NCBI GenBank assembly: GCA_029266475.1
Contig: JAQSWU010000015.1
Coordinates: forward strand, 1 to 50,069
Reading direction: 5' to 3'
DNA: 50,069 bases
DNA from: Rickettsiaceae bacterium
GTDB lineage: Bacteria; Pseudomonadota; Alphaproteobacteria; Rickettsiales; Rickettsiaceae
Shown: piece by piece, positions 27,085 through 35,948 of the stretch
How the letters are laid out: each line of letters opens with the position of its first letter
Position numbering within the stretch: position 1 is the stretch's first letter
The notes under the pieces: generated by a model
Database searches by the model: none
Told to the model about the DNA's origin: nothing
What the model saw: only the letters and a program-made list of their open reading frames with translations
Made by a program: the position numbers and the translations under genes

Positions 27085-28770
27085 ATGTCAAACTTAAATG
27101 AGCTTTTAGAAGCCATCAAAAAAGAGGATTTAGAAACCATAAAGACTATTTGCGTCTCTGAGCCATCTTTGTTACATAGCTTCAAAGTTCTTAGCTTTGC
27201 TTGTTTTTCTGGTAAAGATGAAGCGTTTAAAGAGTTAGTAAAGCTTGGAGCTAAGGTTGATGTTATAGATGAAAAAGGCAATAATCTTGCTCATGTTGCT
27301 GCAAGCGAAGGGCAATATAAGATACTAGAATATATCCTCTCGCTTGAGCCTATGCTTGTAAGTCAGCCTAATTCTTCTAAAGTTACTCCTCTTTTAAATT
27401 CTGTAGGTAATGGATACTTGCAGGCAACAGAGCTACTTTTAGCTCAAGGGGCAAATCCTAACATACTCTATGAATCTAAAGGTAGGAAATACACTATACT
27501 TGATTTTGCTCTTGATTCAAGGCAGCAGGATCTAATAAAAATAGCTTCAATCCTTATTAAATATGGAGCAAAAACTAAAACTTCGTCTAAAAGTCACTGG
27601 CCAAAGGAACTGTTAGATCTAATATCTATAAGCCATCAATATCTTGATAACATTTACAAAGGAGCTTTGTCAAAAGTACCTCTTGTAAGTTCTGGGGAGC
27701 AATATAAGTATACTGATATAATAGTAAATCGCTTTTTAGCAAAGGTAACTAGTAGCATAAATACCGAAAATTTTAGAGGTTTAGACTTTTATATCAATAA
27801 TCTTATAGAGGCGAGGAAAACTAATTTAATAGAAGAGCATATATTCAACGATATCAAGAATTCTTTTGCTGAAATACAAAACAAGAATCCAGAAAAGATT
27901 TATAATGCTTGTATAGAAGCTTGGCAAACCCACGGCTATAATTATGAATCTGTCCAAAGTTTACAGGAAAACATAAAAGAGCTTACAGATGGAGGGTGGA
28001 TAACTGAAGAAATCTATCAAAAATTATCTAACAATATAGAAAAGGGTCAGCTTTTAGCTTTAAAAGATTTTGATAACCAAATTCGTCAGCAAGTATTTAA
28101 GCTTGATGATAAATCTTGTCAATATATCGATGAATTGCTGGAAAAAGGGGATTTAGAATATATTAGTAGGAATATTTATAAAGATAACGATATATCGCCA
28201 AATATAGCTTCTTTAAAAGCTAGCTTCGATAAAACCCTTAACCAAGGTATGATTGAAACCACTCATCTCGATGATAAAGGCAAAGAGGAAGGAGAAATTT
28301 TTAATCGTCTATGGCAAGAAATAATCAATAATACAAATAACGAAGGGGATAATCATAGCTTGGATTTAATGAAAAACATCGACTTTTCTAAGATCAGCTT
28401 AGCAGAAAAGAAACTTATATTATATTATATTTTAATCCCTGAAGCGCAAAAAATAGGTGGGCTTACCAGTAATATTTTATGCGAAACTCCTTATTTAGAT
28501 AAGGCTTATGAACAACAATTGCAAATCCCGCAGGAGCAACAAAGTCATCAAGCAACCGAGATTTTTAATACAAATGCAAGAAATAATCTGAGTAAAATTG
28601 ATCAAATCATATTACCTTCAAGAGTAAGAAACTCGCTTTCTAAAGCTCGCGCAAGATATGAAGAAAGGATAAGAGATTTAAATAACCGTATGGGTAGAGG
28701 GAGGTTTGCAAGTAAAGTACGCCGCGAAAGAGAATCTATTAGAGTTAAGACGAGGGATAGCCAAATATAA
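27085..28770 (+). CDS. Ankyrin repeat protein
   Basis: A 561-aa cytosolic-looking protein without signal peptide or membrane helix. Residues about 1-165 form four to five ankyrin repeats (LNELLEAIKKEDLETIKTIC; DEKGNNLAHVAASEGQYKILEYIL; KVTPLLNSVGNGYLQATELLLAQGANPN; YTILDFALDSRQQDLIKIASILIKYGAK). The remaining ~390 residues are charged, mainly helical, and unlike any family I know; the last 60 are strongly basic (RARYEERIRDLNNRMGRGRF). Ankyrin proteins of this group of bacteria are often secreted effectors, but no secretion signal can be read with certainty. The basic tail could bind nucleic acid or be a type IV-type C-terminal signal; both are inference. Confidence 0.8.
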   Translation: MSNLNELLEAIKKEDLETIKTICVSEPSLLHSFKVLSFACFSGKDEAFKELVKLGAKVDVIDEKGNNLAHVAASEGQYKILEYILSLEPMLVSQPNSSKVTPLLNSVGNGYLQATELLLAQGANPNILYESKGRKYTILDFALDSRQQDLIKIASILIKYGAKTKTSSKSHWPKELLDLISISHQYLDNIYKGALSKVPLVSSGEQYKYTDIIVNRFLAKVTSSINTENFRGLDFYINNLIEARKTNLIEEHIFNDIKNSFAEIQNKNPEKIYNACIEAWQTHGYNYESVQSLQENIKELTDGGWITEEIYQKLSNNIEKGQLLALKDFDNQIRQQVFKLDDKSCQYIDELLEKGDLEYISRNIYKDNDISPNIASLKASFDKTLNQGMIETTHLDDKGKEEGEIFNRLWQEIINNTNNEGDNHSLDLMKNIDFSKISLAEKKLILYYILIPEAQKIGGLTSNILCETPYLDKAYEQQLQIPQEQQSHQATEIFNTNARNNLSKIDQIILPSRVRNSLSKARARYEERIRDLNNRMGRGRFASKVRRERESIRVKTRDSQI

Positions 28771-28803
28771 ATTGGTTTGCAGGTATAAAATAATTTAAGG
28801 AAT

Positions 28804-28879
28804 TGGTGAGCCCGCCGGGATTCGAACCCGGGACCCCTTGATTAAAAGTCAAGTGCTCTACCGGCTGAGCTACGGGCTC
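28804..28879 (-). tRNA. tRNA-Lys (TTT)
   Basis: On the minus strand: acceptor GAGCCCG / CGGGCTC, D-arm AGCTCAGCCGGTAGAGC, anticodon stem-loop CTTGACTTTTAATCAAG with TTT, T-arm CCCGGGTTCGAATCCCGG, discriminator A and encoded CCA; 76 bases. It lies between the ankyrin gene and kdsB, antisense to both. Confidence 0.97.
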
Positions 28880-29059
28880 CTAAAAATATTTACAACTATT
28901 TATTTTAAGATAAGCTTCAAGTTTTGCAAATCTTAAATTAGTTTGGTATTTTCTAAATTTAGAAGGAACTTGAATGTTCTTTCTAGATTGTGGTTTACTT
29001 TATCTACTATAATTCATATTATGTCAAGGAATTTTTTGAAAAAAATTAAGGTAATTTAA

Positions 29060-29806
29060 ATGCATGCAGACGTGCTCTTAGTAATTCCAGCAAGACTTGG
29101 CTCAACTAGATTGCGCGAAAAAGCTTTAAGAATAATTGGTCAGAAGCCAATGATACAGCATGTTTACGAGCGTGCCAAAGAAGCGGGATTCCCTAATATT
29201 TATGTTGCAACTGATTCAGAACTGATAAGAATCATAATTGAGCGAATTGGTGGCAAAGTAGTGATGACTGATGCTGAAATACCTTCTGGTACAGAGAGAG
29301 TATATGCAGCCTATAAAGATTTAAACCTTCCTAATATAAAATATATTATTAATTTGCAAGGTGATATGCCGTTCATCCATCCCAAAAATTTAGTTGCTTT
29401 AGCGGAAGGACTTAAAAACAGCACTGCAGATATCACAACTCTTTCAGCGCACGTAGATAAGGCTTATGCTCTATCAGAAAGTAACGTGAAAGTAATAACG
29501 GATAAACATGGAAGGGCGCTATATTTCTCTCGATCACTTATCCCTCATGGAGGAAATAATTTCCTCTATCATATCGGGGCTTATGGCTTTACTACTGAAG
29601 CCTTGGAAAAATTTGTTAGGCTTCCGCAATCCTATCTTGAGCAAACCGAAAAATTAGAGCAACTAAGAGCGCTTGAGAATGGTCTACAAATTCAAGTTTG
29701 TGAAGTAAATTCTGTGCCAATCTCAGTAGATACAGAAGAAGACTTGAATAAAGCCATTAATTACTACCTTGAGGAGTTTAACATTGGTAATGGTGGCAAG
29801 GGTTAA
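29060..29806 (+). CDS. kdsB: 3-deoxy-manno-octulosonate cytidylyltransferase
   Basis: Activates KDO as CMP-KDO for the inner core of lipopolysaccharide. The 248-aa product shows the family pattern: VIPARLGSTRLREKAL (8-23, nucleotide loop; the usual LPGKPL is changed to LREKAL), MIQHVYERA, ATDSELI, TDAEIPSGTERV, LQGDMPFI (the metal-binding Asp), and YFSRSLIP with HIGAYGF later. It stands alone with its own start region, between tRNA-Lys and rplY. Its presence means the cell makes a KDO-containing LPS, unlike Anaplasmataceae. Confidence 0.94.
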   Translation: MHADVLLVIPARLGSTRLREKALRIIGQKPMIQHVYERAKEAGFPNIYVATDSELIRIIIERIGGKVVMTDAEIPSGTERVYAAYKDLNLPNIKYIINLQGDMPFIHPKNLVALAEGLKNSTADITTLSAHVDKAYALSESNVKVITDKHGRALYFSRSLIPHGGNNFLYHIGAYGFTTEALEKFVRLPQSYLEQTEKLEQLRALENGLQIQVCEVNSVPISVDTEEDLNKAINYYLEEFNIGNGGKG

Positions 29807-30095
29807 TTTTAACTCGGTTAAATAAAACTTGAAATTTTAATTAACTTCTTCTATGATACTGAGTCTTTAGTAAGCGCTGTTCTTACAAAGATTACTAATA
29901 CTTGAAATTAAAACCTTACAAATATTGTATGGCTTATTTAGGGTATCTGGTTATATTCTTGTATTAAGGTAATTGGTTTAGTTTAGGTTAGAAACATAGC
30001 CTAGCATTAGTTCTGGAGAATTATTCGTTTGGAGCCAATTGGATTTGATATGAGGTGGAGATAAGTTCAACGATTAAATAACCCGGAGAGAGGAA
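29807..30095. other. Intergenic region kdsB-rplY
   Basis: About 290 bases with no gene. It starts with a small GTTAATTTTAAC inverted repeat right after the kdsB stop and ends with a strong Shine-Dalgarno (GGAGAGAGG) for rplY. The rplY promoter must be here; no single pair of boxes stands out. Confidence 0.5.
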
Positions 30096-30701
30096 ATGAG
30101 AGAAATTATAACACTTGCTGCAGAACTTCGTGAAACACTTGGAACAGGTCCTGCAAGGTCGCTACGCTTACAAGGTAAAGTTCCTGCAATCGTATATGGT
30201 GCAGGCAAGAAACAACTTGCAATCGCAATTGAAGAAAAAGAAATTACAAAGCTTTACAGAAAGCCAGGATTTTCTACAGCCGTGATCCAACTTGAAGTGG
30301 AAGGTAAAAAGCATAAAGTACTTCCAAAAGCAATTGAGCTACATCCAACGACTGATTTAGTCCGCCATGCTGACTTTGTATTCCTTGGATCAAAAGAACA
30401 AAGATTAGATGTGCCAGTATTTTTCGATGGTAAAGAAAGGGCAAATGGTATTAAAAAAGGTGGTTTCTTTAACATCATTAAAAGAAAAGTTACCCTAATA
30501 TGCCCAGTCGATAATATCCCTGAAAGAATTAGAATTGATGTTACCAATATGGGCATCGGAGCTTCTATACGTGCAGGTAGACTGCCGTTGCCTGAAGGCT
30601 GCAGGCTAGATATGCCTAAAGAGGCAGTAATTGCATCTATCACAGGTAGAGGTGGTAAGAGTGATGCAAATGCTGAAGCTGAAGCCAATGAATCTAAGTA
30701 A
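30096..30701 (+). CDS. rplY: 50S ribosomal protein L25 (CTC/TL5 form)
   Basis: Binds 5S rRNA. The 201-aa protein is the long general-stress type: an N-terminal L25 beta-barrel (about 5-92, RETLGTGPARSLRLQGKVPAIVYGAGK) and a C-terminal TL5 domain (about 98-185, DVPVFFDGKERANGIKKGGFFNIIKRKVTLICPVDNIPERI), with a charged Ala/Glu tail. pth follows 24 bases downstream, a very common pairing. Confidence 0.96.
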   Translation: MREIITLAAELRETLGTGPARSLRLQGKVPAIVYGAGKKQLAIAIEEKEITKLYRKPGFSTAVIQLEVEGKKHKVLPKAIELHPTTDLVRHADFVFLGSKEQRLDVPVFFDGKERANGIKKGGFFNIIKRKVTLICPVDNIPERIRIDVTNMGIGASIRAGRLPLPEGCRLDMPKEAVIASITGRGGKSDANAEAEANESK

Positions 30702-30725
30702 TTAGGATTTAAGCCAGTATAACTT

Positions 30726-31319
30726 ATGAAGCAGGGCCAGGCCAACTTTGAACATCCAAATGGAATATTAATAGTTGGCCTTGGTAACCCAGGTACAGAG
30801 TACCAATATACTAGGCATAATATAGGCTTCCTCGTTATTGATGCAATTGCAAATCGCTATAACTTTCCTAGTTTTTCTAACAGTATAAAATTTTCAGCAG
30901 AAATCTGCCAAGGGACCATAAGTGGGCAAAAAATATTCTTAGCCAAGCCTACCACCTATATGAATTTATCAGGGGCATCCGTTCAGAAGATCAAATCTTA
31001 TTATAAGCTTGATATAGCAGATATAATAGTAATACACGATGATATTGATCTTGATTTTAGCAAGCTTAAGGTGAAAATTGGTGGAGGGCATGGGGGCCAT
31101 AATGGGCTCAGATCGATCGATGGTAATATTGGAAAAGATTATTTAAGAATAAGGTTTGGGGTAGGCAGGCCAATTAGCAAAGAGGATGTTGCAGATTACG
31201 TCTTAAATAACTTCAGCAAAGTTGAAATGTTGCAAGCAAGGGATCTTATAGAAAGAATAGCGGTTAACATACCTCACTTATTCGTTGGTGCTACTGATAA
31301 ATTTTTTCGAAATTTGTAA
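30726..31319 (+). CDS. pth: Peptidyl-tRNA hydrolase
   Basis: Frees tRNA from prematurely released peptidyl-tRNA. The 197-aa product has VGLGNPGTEYQYTRHNIGF with catalytic H31, KPTTYMNLSGASVQ with the substrate-binding Asn, and VIHDDIDLDFSKLKVKIGGGHGGHNGLRSI. The N-terminus has about 12 more residues than usual before VGLGNPG; no better start was found. Operon with rplY. Confidence 0.96.
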   Translation: MKQGQANFEHPNGILIVGLGNPGTEYQYTRHNIGFLVIDAIANRYNFPSFSNSIKFSAEICQGTISGQKIFLAKPTTYMNLSGASVQKIKSYYKLDIADIIVIHDDIDLDFSKLKVKIGGGHGGHNGLRSIDGNIGKDYLRIRFGVGRPISKEDVADYVLNNFSKVEMLQARDLIERIAVNIPHLFVGATDKFFRNL

Positions 31320-31395
31320 CGCCTAGTTTAACTACGGCAAAACTTAGTATAAAACATAATAACTAATAACTCTATAATTCTTAAGGTAAAGTAAT

Positions 31396-32496
31396 ATGGG
31401 ATTTAAATGTGGTATAGTTGGATTGCCAAATGTTGGTAAATCTACATTATTTAATGCTCTTACAGCGACTATAGCTGCAGAAGCAGCCAATTATCCATTT
31501 TGTACAATAGAGCCTAATAATGGTATAGTTGCAGTTCCTGATCATCGTTTAAATCAACTTGCTGCAATCGCTGAATCTAAAAAAATCATCCCAGCTCAAA
31601 TGGAATTTGTTGATATTGCAGGACTTGTCAAGGGAGCTAGTAAAGGAGAAGGGCTTGGTAATCAATTCCTGGCTCATATTAGAGAAGTTGACGCGATAAT
31701 ACATGTTCTTCGTTGCTTCGAAGACCCTGATATTACGCATGTGCATGGTAAAGTCGATCCTTTAGGGGATGCTGAAGTTATTGAAACTGAGCTGATACTT
31801 GCCGACCTTGAATCAGTAGAGAAAAGATTACCAAATTTAGAAAAAAAAGCCAAAAATGGTGATAAGATCTCTAAAGAACAATTTGAGATATTGCAGCCTA
31901 TATATAAAGTGCTAGCTGATGGTAAGCCAGCAAGAGTGCTCATCAAAGATAAAGAAGATGAAGAAGCTTTTAAACCTTTAAACCTCCTAACAACCAAGCC
32001 TATTTTATACGTATGTAACGTGCTTGAAGATGAGGCTGCAACTGGTAATGCAATGACAGAACAGGTCGGAAGCAAAGCTGCTGCAGAAGGAGCAAAGCAC
32101 TTAATTATTTCATCAAAGATAGAAGCAGAAATATCTAATCTTGATTCGGACGAAGAGAAAAAGGAATTTTTGTCAGCTATTGGTCTTAAAGAAACGGGGC
32201 TGCATAGAATTATCCGCGCAGGTTACGATATTTTAGACTTAAAAAGCTATTTTACTGTCGGGCCAAAAGAAACCCATGCATGGACTTTCAAAGATGGTAT
32301 TAGTGCACCACAAGCAGCAGGTATAATACATACTGATTTTGAAAAAGGTTTTATTCGGGCTGAAGTTATCGCTTTTGATGATTATATTAAATATAATGGG
32401 GAGTCAGGAGCAAAGGAAGTTGGTAAAATGAGGCTTGAGGGTAAAGAATATAAAGTAAAAGATGGTGATATTATTCACTTTAGATTCAATGTTTAA
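31396..32496 (+). CDS. ychF: Ribosome-binding ATPase YchF
   Basis: An Obg-family P-loop protein that prefers ATP and binds the large ribosomal subunit. The 366-aa product has G1 [15 protein letters not shown] (8-22), the G3 region [20 protein letters not shown], a coiled-coil insertion (about 130-170), and a C-terminal TGS domain ([24 protein letters not shown]). An AAGG ribosome site precedes the ATG. It is usually adjacent to pth, as here (76 bases). Confidence 0.97.
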   Translation: MGFKCGIVGLPNVGKSTLFNALTATIAAEAANYPFCTIEPNNGIVAVPDHRLNQLAAIAESKKIIPAQMEFVDIAGLVKGASKGEGLGNQFLAHIREVDAIIHVLRCFEDPDITHVHGKVDPLGDAEVIETELILADLESVEKRLPNLEKKAKNGDKISKEQFEILQPIYKVLADGKPARVLIKDKEDEEAFKPLNLLTTKPILYVCNVLEDEAATGNAMTEQVGSKAAAEGAKHLIISSKIEAEISNLDSDEEKKEFLSAIGLKETGLHRIIRAGYDILDLKSYFTVGPKETHAWTFKDGISAPQAAGIIHTDFEKGFIRAEVIAFDDYIKYNGESGAKEVGKMRLEGKEYKVKDGDIIHFRFNV

Positions 32497-32547
32497 TGCA
32501 TATTTTTGTAGCAAGGGCTTAGACGCTTCTTAGTATAGAATAGTTTT

Positions 32548-33775
32548 ATGAAGGTTATCGCTAAGGTTCCAATTTGGTTATTGATTATTCTATTTGGACT
32601 TTCTCACACAAGTGAGACAGTGATCTCTATTGCTCTACCTTCGCTGGCGCAGCATCTATCAGTTACGGATAATATGGTGCAATTATCTTCAAGTATTTAC
32701 TTTTTTGGCTTCGCCCTTGGTATCTTTTTTTGGGGAAGAGTATCAGATTTGATTGGTAGGCGCCCGATAATGTTAACCGGTCTCTGCTTATATCTTATTA
32801 CAACAATGGCTTGTTTATATGTATCATATATTGAAGCTTTTCTAATCATACGCTTCTTGCAAGCATTTGGAGCAAGTGTAGCTTCAGTAGGCTGTCAAGC
32901 AATGACAAGAGATTCATATCAAGGCCATGAGCTTGCAAATGCTTTTGCTTCCGTCAGCATCGGTATGTCTATGGTGCCTTCAATAGGTCCGGTAGTTGGC
33001 GGTTATTTAGTGGAGTTCTTTGGTTGGAAATATAATTTTATTTTTTTATCCATAATCTCATTTTGCATACTGAATCTCTGCATATTTAAGCTACCAGAGA
33101 CTAACCCTAATCTTGGGCTTGAACTTCCCACAAGGTATACAGCTATTTTAAAGGAAGTACTTAGCGATAGGAAAGCTTTATTTTTCGCTATGACAGTAGG
33201 GTTTTTTAACGGTATGATGTTTGGTTTCTATACAGTATCTCCATTTATATTTATTAATATCCTAGGGATCAATCCCTCAAGTTTTGGTAAATTTGGTTTT
33301 GCTTTGAGCCTTTCAATTTTTATGGGGGGGGTACCTTAACAGACGTTTAATCAAAAAATATATAGATTCGCATAGAATAATACTTGCAGGCATGCGCCTA
33401 AGCCTTATTGGTTGTAGTTTGCTTTTTGTATTTGGTGTGCTTAGGATTGAGCGTAATTTGCCAGTATCTGCCTCATCAATATTACTTATAGTTTGTATGG
33501 TGACTCAGTTACTTGGACATGCTTTAGTAGTACCAACTAGCCTAAAGCTTGCACTTGAAGATTACAGTAAAGTAACCGGAACAGCTGGCTCTATTTTTGG
33601 AGGTTTGTATTATACGATAGTTGCAACTGTAACCTTCGCTATCTCTCGTATACATGGAGCAACCATCCTGCCATTTACTTTTCTATATTTCGTACTTAGT
33701 TTGGTTTGTTTCTTATCATTTACGGTTTACTATAGGCGCAAACGTGAGCAAGATTCGCTCAAAATTAATATCTAG
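32548..33775 (+). pseudogene. Bcr/CflA-type MFS transporter interrupted at a G8 tract
   Basis: Two consecutive frames, 32548-33339 (263 aa) and from 33392 to 33775, are halves of one 12-helix carrier. The first half has helices 1-8 with WGRVSDLIGRRPIMLTG (motif A); the second has helices 9-12. The break lies in a run of eight G at 33324-33331. Reading seven G gives a continuous protein of 408 aa, running FMGGYLNRRLIKKYIDSH into the second half, a natural loop 8-9 for this family. So the gene is shifted by one base: phase variation by slippage, recent decay, or a sequence error. Both halves keep normal membrane-protein composition, so any decay is recent. Confidence 0.85.
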
Positions 33776-34204
33776 TCTAAAACTTTGATATTTAATTAAA
33801 ATAAAAATTATGGTGCTTAGAAAATTATATAAGTTTAACTTTGGAAAAAAATGGGGGGGGTCAAAAAATTACAACCTGAGGTTGCAAAGTTTTAATTTTT
33901 TATTAATATGTGTTAACTTCACGTCTATTATCTGCTCACTTGTGTCAATAATATTCTCTCTTAAGTCGGAAATTTAGAGCAACTTGTAGGAGACGCGATA
34001 CCGCGAGCTGAGGCGATTTGATACGTAAAGAGTAAAGCTCTTTAGGCTCAAGGACCAAGGCTAGTTAGCAGATTATCCGTCAATATAATAGTACAATTGT
34101 AATTTGATTTGAACTCTCCTTATTAATGCTCGTCGCTCCCTATTATTTAAAGGCTTCGACTCTTTGCGCCTAGAGGCGAGCCCAACTGAAATCACTATAA
34201 TAGC
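33776..34204. other. Intergenic repeat-bearing region
   Basis: About 430 bases without a gene between convergent units. It carries the G8-headed repeat (33845-33920). The rest (33921-34204) has fragments reminiscent of other repeats: TCACTATA near 34190, like a MITE end, and CTCGTCGCTCC near 34130, shared with 45570-45590. These look like degenerate repeat debris. A short inverted repeat (TAATAGCC/GGCTATTA) follows just before the stop of the next minus-strand gene. Confidence 0.55.
33845..33920 (+). repeat. Poly-G-headed repeat unit, copy 1
   Basis: AAAAAATG(G7)TCAAAAAATTAC followed by CCTGAGGTTGCAAAG and, further on, TTAATATGTGTTAAC. The same order appears in reverse at 45607-45660 (C11 tract) and 46115-46180 (C6 tract). 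The homopolymer length differs between copies. Confidence 0.65.
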
Positions 34205-35737
34205 CTAAAGGCTATTAGTATTATAAAAACTTATATTTGGAACCTTGAAGTAGTTTAAAAGTAAGGAGGTAGTTACAGAACCTATAACTGTGACCCAAAT
34301 AATATTAGATATATATTCCGTGTCAAAATCATTCAGCTGACTAGTTAGAAGATAAGAAAATATTAAACCCCAAATGATTGAGACCTCTGCATTGAGCAGT
34401 CTGCTATTGGTAACATTTATTTTATCCTTTATAAAAGCATCACGAATCATACCTCCGCCCTGAGCTGATAAGAATGCAAAGAATGGCCCCCATAACTCTA
34501 AAGGGCCAACCTTATTTATTAAAGCTGCTGCGACGCCAATTACGATAAAAACACCTTGTCCAATAGCGTCGCATATATGAAAGACACCCTCAATCAGTGA
34601 GTTTTGCGAATTGTTATTATCCTCTTTGTAATCAATAAACCTTAGAAAAGTAAAGCCGCATATCGCTATAAATAATATATAAAAAACGAAAGTAGGAGCA
34701 AACAATATGGTAGCCTTCTCGGTATTTAACATCAAATCCCTGACTATTCCTCCACCAACTGTTGGAAGGAAAGTAAATATTATAGCGCCTAAGAGATTAG
34801 TATTGTATTTTGCTGCTACTATAACTCCAGCAATGGCAAAGCATATGATACCCAGATGGCTTAAGATATTGAACCATGTTTTATGCAAATTAGTAGAGAG
34901 GTTTAAGGGTAATAAATACTCCTTTAATATATTTTTATAGTTTTGCGAGTCAGATTCCTGTTTTATAATATTGTTGAATTTTTCTACAGTATCGATGGCA
35001 ACTGTCTTTTTGCTAAAAGCTATATGAACCGGAGCATGAATTTTTAAATCAATTTCCTGTATTTGATTTGCAAACTTAGCCTTTAATTTTAGCGAATTTA
35101 TAATTCGCTGGTCATCTATTAGACCGTCTATTTCACCCCTTAATAAACCTTCTAGTGCTTTCTCGCTATTTTCGTAATATTTTAAATTACGCTGATTTAT
35201 AGTTTCATTAAAGAAATTTTGTATCACTGGATCTGCATACACTATGCCTTGTACCAATCCAAGCCTCAAGCCTTTTAAATTAAGATTCATTAAAAAATCA
35301 CTTAAATTTATGAATTTTAGATTGTTAAGATCTCTAATCATAAAATATGAGTATCTTTCTTCTCTGTAAGGGATAGAGTAATGAAGATATTCTGCTCTTG
35401 CCTCGGAAAAACTTAAATCTAAAGCAATATCGATCATCCCTTCTTCAAGCATTTTAAGCTGCTTAGGTAAGTTAATTTTACTATATTCAATATCAATGTC
35501 TGCAATATTAGAGTAAAGTTTTAATAAATCTAAGTCTATTCCTTTTAGCTCGCCTGCATCTTTATACTCATATGGTGGGATTACGTCCCATGCTGCTTTT
35601 AAAATGAGGTTATCCTTAATATTAGGGCATTCTGTTTGGTTTAACTGCGCTGAACTTCCGTTATATAAGGATTGATCAGAATAAGAGAATTCTGATAAAC
35701 AGCAGCTTATAAGCAAAACTATTAAATATCTAATCAT
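34205..35737 (-). CDS. Solute-binding domain fused to a TRIC/UPF0126-type membrane domain
   Basis: A 510-aa two-part protein. After a signal peptide (1-20) comes a periplasmic family-3 solute-binding domain (about 42-275): WDVIPPYEYKDAGELKGIDLDLL, MLEEGMIDIALDLSFSEARAEYL, then YENSEKALEGLLRGEIDGLIDD. The C-terminal half (about 285-500) has about seven hydrophobic helices in two repeats, each with GGG-x-x-RD (GGGIVRD 328-334; GGGMIRD 427-433), the signature of the UPF0126/TRIC-fold family (YicG-like, linked to glycine transport). The natural reading is a one-chain uptake system or a ligand-gated channel for an amino acid. No ABC parts are nearby. The frame is continuous across the joint, so the fusion is not an assembly artefact of two genes. 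Confidence 0.85.
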   Translation of the reverse strand: MIRYLIVLLISCCLSEFSYSDQSLYNGSSAQLNQTECPNIKDNLILKAAWDVIPPYEYKDAGELKGIDLDLLKLYSNIADIDIEYSKINLPKQLKMLEEGMIDIALDLSFSEARAEYLHYSIPYREERYSYFMIRDLNNLKFINLSDFLMNLNLKGLRLGLVQGIVYADPVIQNFFNETINQRNLKYYENSEKALEGLLRGEIDGLIDDQRIINSLKLKAKFANQIQEIDLKIHAPVHIAFSKKTVAIDTVEKFNNIIKQESDSQNYKNILKEYLLPLNLSTNLHKTWFNILSHLGIICFAIAGVIVAAKYNTNLLGAIIFTFLPTVGGGIVRDLMLNTEKATILFAPTFVFYILFIAICGFTFLRFIDYKEDNNNSQNSLIEGVFHICDAIGQGVFIVIGVAAALINKVGPLELWGPFFAFLSAQGGGMIRDAFIKDKINVTNSRLLNAEVSIIWGLIFSYLLTSQLNDFDTEYISNIIWVTVIGSVTTSLLLNYFKVPNISFYNTNSL

Positions 35738-35879
35738 TGGAACTAAAATTATTTTTAAAATATTTTATTGTATTTTATCCTTTCTAGGATAATTAACCTT
35801 TAATATTATTTAGTATAGTATTATTTTTTAGTCATATGCAACATAATTGATATAGCTTTAAATATCTGCTCAGTTGATT

Positions 35880-35895
35880 TTAATAAAATATTAAC
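35880..35895 (+). promoter_or_regulatory. Candidate CtrA-type site TTAA-N7-TTAAC
   Basis: TTAA-TAAAATA-TTAAC lies 54 bases before corA and about 140 bases before the divergent fusion gene. The match to the alphaproteobacterial CtrA consensus is exact, but in DNA this AT-rich such matches occur by chance, and neither flanking gene is a known CtrA target. Weak. Confidence 0.2.
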
Positions 35896-35948
35896 TAAGT
35901 CATAATATGATCAGCATTAACTCTGATATTTAAACTTTATTAATAGCG

